Assembly (NCBI GenBank): GCA_900539715.1
Contig: UQDA01000004.1
Span: 89,578-153,577, forward strand
Direction of reading: 5' to 3'
Source: an uncultured Lachnospiraceae bacterium
Lineage (GTDB): Bacteria > Bacillota > Clostridia > Lachnospirales > Lachnospiraceae
Length of the DNA stretch: 64,000 bases
Part shown: positions 1-7,237 of the stretch, piece after piece
Layout: every line of letters begins with the position of its first letter
Position numbering within the stretch: position 1 is the stretch's first letter
Position numbers and translations under genes: made by a program
The notes under the pieces: model-generated
Database searches by the model: none
What the model was told of the DNA's origin: nothing
What the model saw: the letters and a program-made list of their open reading frames with translations, nothing else

Positions 1-1665
1 CGCGACGGACAGATGCCCGGATCCCACATTCATATTTTAGAGGCGATGGATGTAGCAGGCGGTGCCTGCGACGGCATTTTTGATCCGTCCAGAGGTTATA
101 TCATGCGCGGCGGCCGGGAAATGGAAAACCATTTTGAATGTCTCTGGGATCTTTTCCGCAGTATCCCTTCCCTCGAGACCCCCGGTGCTTCCGTACTGGA
201 CGAATATTACTGGCTCAACAAGCATGACCCCAACTACTCCCTCTGCCGCGCCACGAAAAATCGCGGTCAGGATGCCCACACCGACGGCAAATTCGGCCTG
301 AGCCAAAAGGGCTGTATGGAAATTATGAAGCTGTTTTTGACAAGGGATGAAGACCTTTATGATAAAGCGATAGAAGACATTTTTGACGAGGAAGTATTCG
401 ATTCCAATTTCTGGCTGTACTGGCGCACGATGTTTGCTTTTGAAAACTGGCACAGCGCTCTTGAAATGAAGCGCTATTTCCAGCGTTTCATCCATCACAT
501 CGGCGGACTCCCGGATTTCAGCGCTCTGAAATTCACAAAATACAACCAGTATGAATCCCTCATCCTTCCGATGAAAAAATATCTGGAGGATGCCGGCGTA
601 GAATTTTGCTTCAATACCGAAGTAACCAATGTCATATTTGAATTTAAAAACGGCAAAAAGCTGGCAAAAACGATCGAATGCAAGGTAAACGGTGAAAAAC
701 AGACAATCGCCCTGACCGAAAATGACCTCGTATTCGTTACGAACGGAAGCTGCACAGAAGGCACTATCTACGGAGACCAGCACCACGCGCCCGTCGGCAA
801 TGCAGAGGTGAAAAACAGCGGCGTCTGGGATCTCTGGAAAAATATCGCAAAACAGGATCCTTCCTTCGGCCATCCCGAAAAATTCTGCTCCGATATCAAA
901 AAAACCAACTGGGAATCCGCGACTGTCACCACGCTTGATGATAAGATCATCCCTTATATCACGCGTATCTGCCAGCGCGATCCCCGTACCGGAACAGTCG
1001 TTACCGGAGGTATCGTAAGCTGTCAGGATTCCAAATGGCTGTTAAGCTGGACCATCAACCGTCAGGGACAGTTCAAGGACCAGGATAAAAAACAGGTATG
1101 CGTATGGATATACTCTCTGTTTACTGATGTTCCCGGCGATTATATCAAAAAGCCCATGAAGGAATGTACCGGTAAGGAAATTACTGCAGAATGGCTCTAT
1201 CACCTCGGCGTTCCGGTAGAGGAAATAGACAGCCTGGCAGAAAACAGCGCAGTCTGCGTTCCGACCATGATGCCCTATATCACTTCCTTCTTCATGCCCA
1301 GAGCTGCTGGTGACCGCCCGGATGTCATCCCGGATGGCTGCACCAACTTTGCCTTTATCGGTCAGTTTGCAGAAACTCCCCGCGACACCATCTTTACGAC
1401 AGAGTATTCTGTCCGTACTGCAATGGAGGCCGTTTACGGGCTGCTTGCCGTAGACCGCGGCGTTCCTGAAGTATGGGGCAGCGTATATGATGTCCGCGAG
1501 CTTTTAGACAGCTCTGTCAAGCTGATGGACGGCGTTTCCCCTCTGGAAATTGAACTTCCCGGTCCGCTTAACCTGCTCAAAAAGCCCATGCTCAAGGCAA
1601 TACGCGGAACAGTCATCGAAGATCTGCTCAGGGAACACAATATCCTTAAAAACGGAATGCTTTAA
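1..1665 (+). CDS. ohyA: Oleate hydratase (MCRA family), 5' partial
   Basis: FAD-dependent hydratase that adds water to the cis-9 double bond of oleate or linoleate to give 10-hydroxy fatty acids, usually seen as detoxification of host or dietary unsaturated fatty acids. The frame is open from base 1, and the first codons read into the conserved stretch that follows the FAD-binding glycine motif (HILEAMDVAGGACDG). The N-terminal dinucleotide-binding segment therefore lies left of the window, and the first in-frame Met at base 13 is not the start. Visible family segments include the GGREMENHFECLWDLF region, the FVTNGSCTEG segment and the C-terminal FIGQFAETPRDTIFTTEYSVR block. About 555 residues are present of an expected 590 or so. 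It ends at a bidirectional terminator facing aroK. Family assignment is firm; the exact substrate is not shown by sequence. Confidence 0.93.
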   Translation, partial: RDGQMPGSHIHILEAMDVAGGACDGIFDPSRGYIMRGGREMENHFECLWDLFRSIPSLETPGASVLDEYYWLNKHDPNYSLCRATKNRGQDAHTDGKFGLSQKGCMEIMKLFLTRDEDLYDKAIEDIFDEEVFDSNFWLYWRTMFAFENWHSALEMKRYFQRFIHHIGGLPDFSALKFTKYNQYESLILPMKKYLEDAGVEFCFNTEVTNVIFEFKNGKKLAKTIECKVNGEKQTIALTENDLVFVTNGSCTEGTIYGDQHHAPVGNAEVKNSGVWDLWKNIAKQDPSFGHPEKFCSDIKKTNWESATVTTLDDKIIPYITRICQRDPRTGTVVTGGIVSCQDSKWLLSWTINRQGQFKDQDKKQVCVWIYSLFTDVPGDYIKKPMKECTGKEITAEWLYHLGVPVEEIDSLAENSAVCVPTMMPYITSFFMPRAAGDRPDVIPDGCTNFAFIGQFAETPRDTIFTTEYSVRTAMEAVYGLLAVDRGVPEVWGSVYDVRELLDSSVKLMDGVSPLEIELPGPLNLLKKPMLKAIRGTVIEDLLREHNILKNGML

Positions 1666-1744
1666 CCCCTCCCGCCGCAATACAAAAAAGTGTGCTCACG
1701 ATGGTATGTTTTTCTTCGACAGAAAAGTTTCTTTCCTGTTGAAG

Positions 1745-1786
1745 AAAAAACCCCGGTATGACGTTTTGCCCATACCGGGGTTTTTC
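1745..1786. terminator. Bidirectional intrinsic terminator
   Basis: A perfect inverted repeat (AAAAACCCCGGTATG and its complement) with a 10-nt loop and A/T runs on both sides. It lies between the convergent oleate hydratase and shikimate kinase genes and can stop transcription from both directions. Confidence 0.9.
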
Positions 1787-1820
1787 CGATTTCAGGAATA
1801 TCCTGCTGAGATTTTCCCTC

Positions 1821-2318
1821 TTATCTCGGAAGCCGCGCAGAAATTTCCGCCACTATCTCCCGAATAGATTTGTTTTCACAGTCCACCGTCACGTCCGCAT
1901 ACCGCTCATACAGAGGAACCCTCTCATCATAAAGCTGCTCCAGCGTCTGCCCTTCCCGGAGCGTCACGCCGCGCTGCTTTAAGTCGCCCAGCCTCTCGGC
2001 AATGGCACTGCAGGAAAGCTTCAGATAAACGACCGTTCCTATCTTTTTCAGATGCTGCATCGCTTCTCTGCCGTACACCACGCTTCCTCCGGTCGCTATG
2101 ACGGAATGTTTTACCGAAAGGGATGCGTTTATCCGGTTCTCCACCTGTCTGAAACCATCATCTCCCTGCTGCTTAATTATCTCATGCAGCAAAAGCCCGG
2201 TCTGCTCCTGTATCACAAGGTCCGAATCCAGAAAAGAAAGTCCCTGATGCTTTGCCAGCACCACTCCGACCGTACTTTTCCCCGCTCCCGGCATTCCTAT
2301 CAAAACAAGATTTTTCAT
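1821..2318 (-). CDS. aroK: Shikimate kinase
   Basis: ATP-dependent phosphorylation of shikimate to shikimate-3-phosphate in the chorismate pathway, in the cytoplasm. The 165-residue length is typical. Walker A GMPGAGKS is at residues 8-15, the shikimate/Mg-binding DSD is at about 31-33, a GGS substrate loop lies near residue 77, and the lid-type RGVTLREGQTLEQLYDER segment follows. It lies 4 nt downstream of the RidA gene, so the two are probably co-transcribed. It is an isolated shikimate-pathway gene here; no other aro gene is nearby. Confidence 0.92.
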   Translation of the reverse strand: MKNLVLIGMPGAGKSTVGVVLAKHQGLSFLDSDLVIQEQTGLLLHEIIKQQGDDGFRQVENRINASLSVKHSVIATGGSVVYGREAMQHLKKIGTVVYLKLSCSAIAERLGDLKQRGVTLREGQTLEQLYDERVPLYERYADVTVDCENKSIREIVAEISARLPR

Positions 2319-2322
2319 AGGC

Positions 2323-2703
2323 TCATTCGCCCAGATAAGCGATTACTTCCACTTCACAGAGAACGTCCTTGGGAAGCTTCTTGACTGCAACACAGCTTCT
2401 TGCAGGTTTTCCTGTAAAATATTTCTCATATACACCGTTAAACGCTGCGAAGTCGCTCATGTCATCAAGAAAACAGGTAGTCTTTACTACATGCTCGTAA
2501 TCTGTCCCCGCCTCGTCAAGTATCGCACCGATATTTTTCATTACCTGCTCCGCCTGTGCCTCGATGCCCTCTGCCTCTACCGCACCTGTTTCCGGATTTA
2601 TCGGAATCTGACCGGATGCAAACAAAAATTCTCCTGCCCTTATCGCCTGAGAATAAGGTCCGATCGCTGCCGGAGCCTTCGGTGTCGAAATTTTCTGAAA
2701 CAT
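2323..2703 (-). CDS. ridA: RidA family reactive enamine/imine deaminase
   Basis: YjgF/YER057c/UK114 family protein that hydrolyses reactive 2-aminoacrylate-type enamines and imines released by PLP enzymes such as threonine/serine dehydratase, protecting other PLP enzymes. At 126 residues it is the standard family size. The N-terminal APAAIGPYSQA and FASGQIP motifs, the KPARSCVAV segment with the substrate-binding Arg (about R102) and the C-terminal CEVEVIA strand are all present. It is followed at 4 nt by shikimate kinase. A good ribosome-binding site (AGGAGG) lies just upstream of the ATG. RidA belongs to a large family, so paralogous roles are possible. Confidence 0.92.
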   Translation of the reverse strand: MFQKISTPKAPAAIGPYSQAIRAGEFLFASGQIPINPETGAVEAEGIEAQAEQVMKNIGAILDEAGTDYEHVVKTTCFLDDMSDFAAFNGVYEKYFTGKPARSCVAVKKLPKDVLCEVEVIAYLGE

Positions 2704-2773
2704 AATCTATATCCTCCTGTATCTTTGGATCTCAGACCCCCGCCCGGGCAGTCCTTCTCCTTCTCTCCTCTTC

Positions 2774-2803
2774 AGTATAGCACGCCTTCTTTTCATTTGT
2801 CAC
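2774..2803 (-). promoter_or_regulatory. Candidate sigma-A promoter for ridA-aroK
   Basis: On the minus strand, GTGACA and TATACT are separated by 18 nt, about 70 nt upstream of ridA. It overlaps the end of the preceding small gene, so readthrough from hflX is also possible. Confidence 0.45.
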
Positions 2804-3030
2804 TCATCAAATTCCACAGTCACATAAAAGCCTCGCGGGTTTTCCACCACACTGACAACATCACCCTCTCTGGCAAGCATACGCTCCCGGAACGGATAAT
2901 TCCCCGACATTGCAAGCGCCGGGTCTATCGTATAGTAATAATTACTCGGAAGTACGCCTTCCGTCACTGTCACATGGTCGCCCTCCTTTAAAAGGCCCGG
3001 ACGCTCCATCTTAAACTCCATCCGCCTCAT
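2800..3030 (-). CDS. Small conserved-looking protein downstream of hflX
   Basis: A 76-residue protein I do not recognise by family. Its start codon overlaps the hflX stop in an ATGA arrangement, which indicates translational coupling and supports its being real. An alternative start four codons in (MEFKMERP) is also possible. The sequence has no signal peptide or membrane segment. It has a KEGDHVTVTEG stretch and a C-terminal EGDVVSVVENPRGFYVTVEFDE stretch, which look like beta strands of a small SH3-like or KOW-like barrel. This fold suggestion is inference from the pattern of alternating hydrophobics and glycine turns. No function is proposed. Confidence 0.7.
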   Translation of the reverse strand: MRRMEFKMERPGLLKEGDHVTVTEGVLPSNYYYTIDPALAMSGNYPFRERMLAREGDVVSVVENPRGFYVTVEFDE

Positions 3031-4331
3031 TCCTGTCCTTCCTTCCCGGATACCTTATACCCGGCAAACCGTCCGGCATCGCTCTTTTTGCAGGAAACTT
3101 CCAGATACACGCCGTCTGCCTCATAAGAAAGCCTGCGTACCAATGCGTTTTCCTGAAGCCATGAAACGGCTGCCCCGTCCGTATAAGGAATAAGAAGAGC
3201 CGCCTCCTCATAACCTGCAAACAGCTTTTCCTGGATCATTTCAAGCAGCTTATCGATACCGATCCCTTTTTTGGCAGACAGATATATCCGATCTCCGGAC
3301 ACCTTCGGCAGCTCGCTCTCCTCCATCACAAGATCCGCCTTGTTCATCACATAAATACAAGGGATCGCTCCTGCTCCCAGCTCCTTTAACGTTTCTGCCG
3401 TCACCTTCATCTGTTCCCTGTGGTGGATATCCGAAAAATCCACCACCTGCAGCAGCAGATCCGCGCAGCATGCCTCCTCCAACGTAGACCGGAATGCCTT
3501 CACAAGCGCATGGGGCAGCTTATCGATAAAGCCGACCGTATCCGACAAAAGGAAATCTCTGTTATCGCCGGGGCTGATGCGGCGTACCGTCGTATCAAGC
3601 GTCGCAAACAGCATGTTTTTTTCGAGAACTTTTTTGTCTTCATCCTCCATCCAGGTATCCAGCATCTTATTCATCATCGTGGATTTCCCGGCATTTGTGT
3701 AGCCTACCAGCGCCACTGACGGCAGCTCGCTCTCCTGCCTGCGCTTTCTCTGAGTCTGTCTGTCCTTTTCAATAATCTTTAACTCACGGTTCAGCTCACT
3801 GATGCGCTTTTCTATTCTTCTGCGGTCCAGCTCCAGCTTTTTTTCACCCGCTCCCTTATTGGAAAAGCCGCCGCCTGCTCCCGCACCGCCGCCCGCGCCT
3901 GCTCCGCCGCCCTGTCTGGACAATGCCTCGCGCATCCCCACGAGCCGCGGGAGCATATATTGAAGGTTCGCACTTTCCACCTGAAGCTTGGCTTCCTTGG
4001 TCCGCGCCCTGCGATTAAAAATCTCCAGGATAAGATTTGTCCTGTCCCATACTGCAGTATCCAGCTCCTTCTGCAGATTTCTCTGCTGGGATGGTGTCAG
4101 GGAATTGTCGAATATCACGCAATCCGCCTCCATCATGGAAACAAGGTTCCTGACCTCCCCGACCTTTCCTGTCCCGATATAAAAGGCGTTGTTTGCCGCC
4201 GGGAGATTCTGCGTCACATTTGCCGCCGCTTCGATATCACATGCCTCCGCCAGACTTTCCAGCTCTTCCATCGAGTGCATAAAATCCGGATCATCATTTA
4301 AATTTACACCCACTAATATCGCCTTCTGCAT
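3027..4331 (-). CDS. hflX: GTPase HflX
   Basis: Ribosome-associated GTPase of the Obg-HflX superfamily that binds the 50S subunit and splits or rescues stalled ribosomes under stress. At 434 residues it has the usual architecture: an N-terminal HflX domain (about 1-140), a glycine-rich linker (141-160), a basic coiled-coil (165-200) and a G domain with G1 GYTNAGKS (210-217), ATLDTTVR switch I, DTVGFI for G3 and NKAD for G4. The start has a strong GGGAGG site 5 nt upstream. The 76-residue gene overlaps its stop. The glycine-rich linker is longer and more repetitive than in many homologues, a minor oddity. Confidence 0.95.
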   Translation of the reverse strand: MQKAILVGVNLNDDPDFMHSMEELESLAEACDIEAAANVTQNLPAANNAFYIGTGKVGEVRNLVSMMEADCVIFDNSLTPSQQRNLQKELDTAVWDRTNLILEIFNRRARTKEAKLQVESANLQYMLPRLVGMREALSRQGGGAGAGGGAGAGGGFSNKGAGEKKLELDRRRIEKRISELNRELKIIEKDRQTQRKRRQESELPSVALVGYTNAGKSTMMNKMLDTWMEDEDKKVLEKNMLFATLDTTVRRISPGDNRDFLLSDTVGFIDKLPHALVKAFRSTLEEACCADLLLQVVDFSDIHHREQMKVTAETLKELGAGAIPCIYVMNKADLVMEESELPKVSGDRIYLSAKKGIGIDKLLEMIQEKLFAGYEEAALLIPYTDGAAVSWLQENALVRRLSYEADGVYLEVSCKKSDAGRFAGYKVSGKEGQE

Positions 4332-4430
4332 CTTTTCCTCCCTGAATCCCGTTCTTATATTTCTGTATCAGTTTAACAAAGCAGGCATGAAAAAGCAATG
4401 ACATCGCACTTTTCATCCCAAAAACAATAG

Positions 4431-4461
4431 CGAATATTTTTTCAGATATCATCCGATACTA
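4431..4461 (+). promoter_or_regulatory. Candidate sigma-G (forespore) promoter of spoVAD
   Basis: CGAATA at 4431-4436 and GATACTA at 4455-4461 are separated by 18 nt and resemble the forespore sigma-G pattern (TGAATA / CATACTA). This fits the known sigma-G control of spoVA genes in Bacillus. The transcript would carry a leader of roughly 95 nt containing the structured element at 4478-4556. Confidence 0.55.
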
Positions 4462-4477
4462 CCATCAGCAAACAGGA

Positions 4478-4556
4478 TATTTTTCACATGGCTATCTGTG
4501 CCGGAGCGTCGCAAATAGCCCTGACGTCCAAAGCCGCTAACGCTCCGGAATGGAGA
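4478..4556 (+). other. Structured repeat element, copy A (leader of spoVAD)
   Basis: A hairpin with arms at 4490-4500 and 4510-4520 has the 9-nt loop CCGGAGCGT (4501-4509). The loop is fully complementary to ACGCTCCGG at 4540-4548, immediately before the GGAG ribosome-binding site of spoVAD. The element is clearly related to the one at 46005-46126 on the other strand, with conserved blocks TTTTTCACA, GGCT, TGTGC, GGAGCGTC, CAAA and AGCC, then CGCT-ACGCTCCGGA. It could be a cis-acting RNA or a mobile palindromic repeat. Confidence 0.6.
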
Positions 4557-4561
4557 CTTTT

Positions 4562-5635
4562 ATGAATGATTCACAACAGAAGGATACCTCTTTAACGCGC
4601 GCCGGACAGATGTGCGGGCAGCAGAGCGTACGGCTTTCCTCACCGGTTTATATCCGCTCCAGCGCATCCATCGTCGGAAAAAAAGAATCCGAAGGCCCCC
4701 TCGGGAATTTGTTCGATGTAACAGGCAGCGATGACCTTTTTGGCTGCTCCACCTGGGAAGAGGCTGAAAGCAGCCTGCAGCGCGATGCGCTCCATCTTGC
4801 CATACGGAAAGCCGGACTGCATTCGACGGACATCCGCTGTATTTTTGCAGGCGACCTTCTCGGACAGGGTATCGCTACCAGTTTCGGACTCATGCAGTAT
4901 GAACGTCCGCTCTTCGGGCTCTATGGCGCATGCTCCACCTGCGGCCTTGCCTTAAGCCTCGGTGCGATGACCGTTGCAGGCGGCTTTGCAGACCGCGCAG
5001 CCTGTGTCACAAGCAGCCATTTTGCCAGCGCCGAAAAAGAATTCCGCTTTCCATTAGGTTACGGAAACCAGAGGCCTCTCTCCGCCACATGGACCGTGAC
5101 CGGAAGCGGGGCTTTTATTCTGGAAGCCCAAAAAACAGCCGGTGTCAGGGCTGCTGTAACCGGAATGACCTCCGGCAAAATAGTCGATTACGGGCTGAAA
5201 GATTCCATGAACATGGGCGCCTGTATGGCTCCCGCCGCTGCAGATACCATCCTGCGGCATTTAAAGGATTTCGGCAGAAGCCCTGCCTATTATGATAAAA
5301 TTATCACCGGAGATTTAGGAAAAGTCGGACAGCGCGCGCTTATCGACCTTTTGCTGGGTTCGGAAATAGATATTGCAAAACAGCACATGGACTGCGGTAT
5401 CGAAATCTTCGACTGCAAAAAGCAGGATACCCACTCCGGAGGTTCGGGCTGCGGCTGTTCCGCCGTCGTTTTATCCTCCTATATTTTAAAACAGCTTGAA
5501 GAAGGCATCTGGAAGCGCGTGCTGTTTGTCCCGACGGGAGCGCTGCTGTCAAAAACAAGCTTCAACGAGGGACAAAGCGTACCGGGTATCGCCCACGCGG
5601 TCGTTCTCGAAGCTCCTGCTGCCGCCCAAGCCTGA
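4562..5635 (+). CDS. spoVAD: Stage V sporulation protein AD
   Basis: Thiolase-fold protein of the SpoVA complex, which in Bacillus binds dipicolinic acid and helps move it into the forespore. The YGACSTCGLALSLGAM segment, the SSHFASAEKEFRFPLGYGNQRP segment and the glycine-rich GSGCGCSAVVLSSY tail are typical. An upstream in-frame ATG exists at 4550, but GGAG at 4552-4555 correctly precedes the ATG at 4562, so that start was chosen (357 residues). It stands alone, whereas spoVAD is usually flanked by spoVAC and spoVAE. A sigma-G-like promoter lies at 4431-4461 and a structured repeat lies in its leader. It may be a second, orphan copy. Confidence 0.92.
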   Translation: MNDSQQKDTSLTRAGQMCGQQSVRLSSPVYIRSSASIVGKKESEGPLGNLFDVTGSDDLFGCSTWEEAESSLQRDALHLAIRKAGLHSTDIRCIFAGDLLGQGIATSFGLMQYERPLFGLYGACSTCGLALSLGAMTVAGGFADRAACVTSSHFASAEKEFRFPLGYGNQRPLSATWTVTGSGAFILEAQKTAGVRAAVTGMTSGKIVDYGLKDSMNMGACMAPAAADTILRHLKDFGRSPAYYDKIITGDLGKVGQRALIDLLLGSEIDIAKQHMDCGIEIFDCKKQDTHSGGSGCGCSAVVLSSYILKQLEEGIWKRVLFVPTGALLSKTSFNEGQSVPGIAHAVVLEAPAAAQA

Positions 5636-5693
5636 ACAGTATTTTTATTTATCTAAAAAGTGCACGTTCCAGCGCATATAATCATGTTTCTAT

Positions 5694-5741
5694 AAAAGGA
5701 AAAGACCTGCGAAAATATCATCCGCAGGCCTTCTCTTTTAT
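5694..5741. terminator. Bidirectional intrinsic terminator
   Basis: Inverted repeat around AAGACCTGCG / CGCAGGCCTT with purine- and T-rich flanks, located between convergent spoVAD and the NifX-like gene. Confidence 0.8.
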
Positions 5742-5769
5742 TGCTCAGAAAAGCTTTCCCCTGACTTTG

Positions 5770-6183
5770 TCAGTTTCCGCAGTGTCCGCCGCAATGGTGG
5801 TCGCTGCCGTGTCCATGTCCGCCGCAGCTGTGTCCTTCTCCCTCATGGTCATGATGGTCGCACCTGGCATCCGGATCATACGCAAGATTTCCTGCCAGAT
5901 AAGCTCTTACCGCTTCATCTGCGCTTCCCGTCACACCGCCAAACAGCTTAATCCCCGCCTCAGCCAAAGCTGCCTGCGCTCCGCCGCCAATACCGCCGCA
6001 GATGAGCACGTCCACCTTTTCTCCTGACAAAAGCCCTGCCAGCGCCCCGTGTCCCTGACCGTTCGTATCTGTCACACATGCCGAAACGACTTCTCCGTTT
6101 TCCACCTCATATACCTTAAACTGTTCCGTATGCCCAAAGTGCTGAAATACATTTCCGTTTTCATAGGTAACTGCAATCTTCAT
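5770..6183 (-). CDS. NifX/NifB-like dinitrogenase cofactor-domain protein with His/Cys-rich tail
   Basis: A 137-residue protein of the dinitrogenase iron-molybdenum cofactor biosynthesis family (NifX/NafY/C-terminal NifB fold). Residues 1-100 carry the fold, including GHTEQFKVYEVENGEV, the DVLICGGIGGGAQAAL motif and KLFGGVTGSADEAV. The last 35 residues are extremely rich in His, Cys and Gly (for example HSCGGHGHGSDHHCGGHC) and should bind metal ions. No nitrogenase gene is in the window. In anaerobes such stand-alone proteins often occur with Mrp/NBP35 ATPases or radical SAM genes, but neither is adjacent here. Metal storage or delivery is inferred; the partner is unknown. AGGAGG precedes the ATG. 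Confidence 0.88.
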   Translation of the reverse strand: MKIAVTYENGNVFQHFGHTEQFKVYEVENGEVVSACVTDTNGQGHGALAGLLSGEKVDVLICGGIGGGAQAALAEAGIKLFGGVTGSADEAVRAYLAGNLAYDPDARCDHHDHEGEGHSCGGHGHGSDHHCGGHCGN

Positions 6184-6232
6184 GATACCGCTCCTCCTGT
6201 TTCTTCATTTAATCATTATTTTCTTTATATTT

Positions 6233-6260
6233 ATTATAGAACAATCCCACAAAATTGCAA
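6233..6260 (-). promoter_or_regulatory. Sigma-A promoter of the NifX-like gene
   Basis: TTGCAA and TATAAT on the minus strand, separated by 16 nt and about 50 nt upstream of the start codon. Confidence 0.75.
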
Positions 6261-6284
6261 GCCCGATGCATTCTCCTTCTCTGT

Positions 6285-7154
6285 TCAGCCTTTGTCCTGA
6301 CTGTCTCCCCATAGCTCATAATAAAAAATATACTGCTGTATCACTCCCTGTATGCCTCCGTATTTTTCCATCGGGAATCCGTCCCCGTAATACTTTTTAA
6401 GTGCCTGACTGATATGAGTATCCACAGGAAAGGCTTCCAGATGATGCAGCCCGAACAGACAGATACAGTCTGCCACTTTTACTCCCACGCCAAACAGTTT
6501 TAAAAGCTCCTCCTTTGCCTTTTCATACGGAAGTGTTCCCAACTGCTCCAGGTCAAATCTGCCTTCCGCTACGCTTCTCGCCGCACGCACCACATATTTG
6601 CTCCGATATCCCAGATTACAAGCTTTCAAGGCATCCTCCTCCAGGCCTGCCAAAGCTTCCGGCTCCGGAAACGTAAAATACACCTCTCCCCGTCCGTTTT
6701 TCACAGGATTCCCGTATGTCTCGCATATGTTTTCGATGCAGCGCCTTATCCTTACGATATTATTCTGCTGGGATATTAAAAAAGAAACTATCATTTCCCA
6801 TATGTCCTGACGCAGGATACGGACGCCTCCCGCCAGCTTTACGGCAGCGTTCAGATAAACATCTTCTTTATCGATACGGGAAATATACTCCCCGTAATCC
6901 TGCTTCAGATCAAAATAATCCTCCCAGAACTCCGAAAATTCCTCTTCTGTACACAAAAATTCACAGGTTTCCCCGCTCTGACGCGCCCCCATCCACCGGC
7001 TGCCTGAAATAATATCGAAAAAGCCGTCCTCCCGCCGGCTCATCCGAAAACACTGACCAGAACGCGCTATCTGTTCCAAACTAAAATTTGTAATTTTCTT
7101 TACTACCATTCGTTTTCCTATGCCTTTCTGCAGCAGTCCCGAAATAGAACTCAC
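6285..7154 (-). CDS. 8-oxoguanine DNA glycosylase (OGG1 type)
   Basis: Bifunctional base-excision repair glycosylase/AP lyase of the helix-hairpin-helix GPD superfamily that removes 8-oxoguanine from DNA. The N-terminal OGG-N domain covers about residues 18-110, including QCFRMSRREDGFFDI. The HhH motif FGVGVKVADCICLFGL carries the expected catalytic lysine (about K226), and FPVDTH carries the catalytic aspartate (about D245). The frame opens with a GTG preceded by AAGGA. An internal ATG 15 codons later (at 7109, MVVKK) also has AGGA, so either start is possible. It is divergent from malic enzyme, whose promoter begins only 8 nt away. Confidence 0.92.
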   Translation of the reverse strand: MSSISGLLQKGIGKRMVVKKITNFSLEQIARSGQCFRMSRREDGFFDIISGSRWMGARQSGETCEFLCTEEEFSEFWEDYFDLKQDYGEYISRIDKEDVYLNAAVKLAGGVRILRQDIWEMIVSFLISQQNNIVRIRRCIENICETYGNPVKNGRGEVYFTFPEPEALAGLEEDALKACNLGYRSKYVVRAARSVAEGRFDLEQLGTLPYEKAKEELLKLFGVGVKVADCICLFGLHHLEAFPVDTHISQALKKYYGDGFPMEKYGGIQGVIQQYIFYYELWGDSQDKG

Positions 7155-7161
7155 TTTTTCC

Positions 7162-7190
7162 TTGATTCAGCAAAATAAATCATTTATGAT
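7162..7190 (+). promoter_or_regulatory. Sigma-A promoter of malic enzyme
   Basis: TTGATT and TATGAT are separated by 17 nt, about 48 nt upstream of the malic enzyme ATG. Confidence 0.7.
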
Positions 7191-7237
7191 AATAGCAGGA
7201 TTACTGCAAAATTACTATCAGAAAGAAGGCAAATGAC

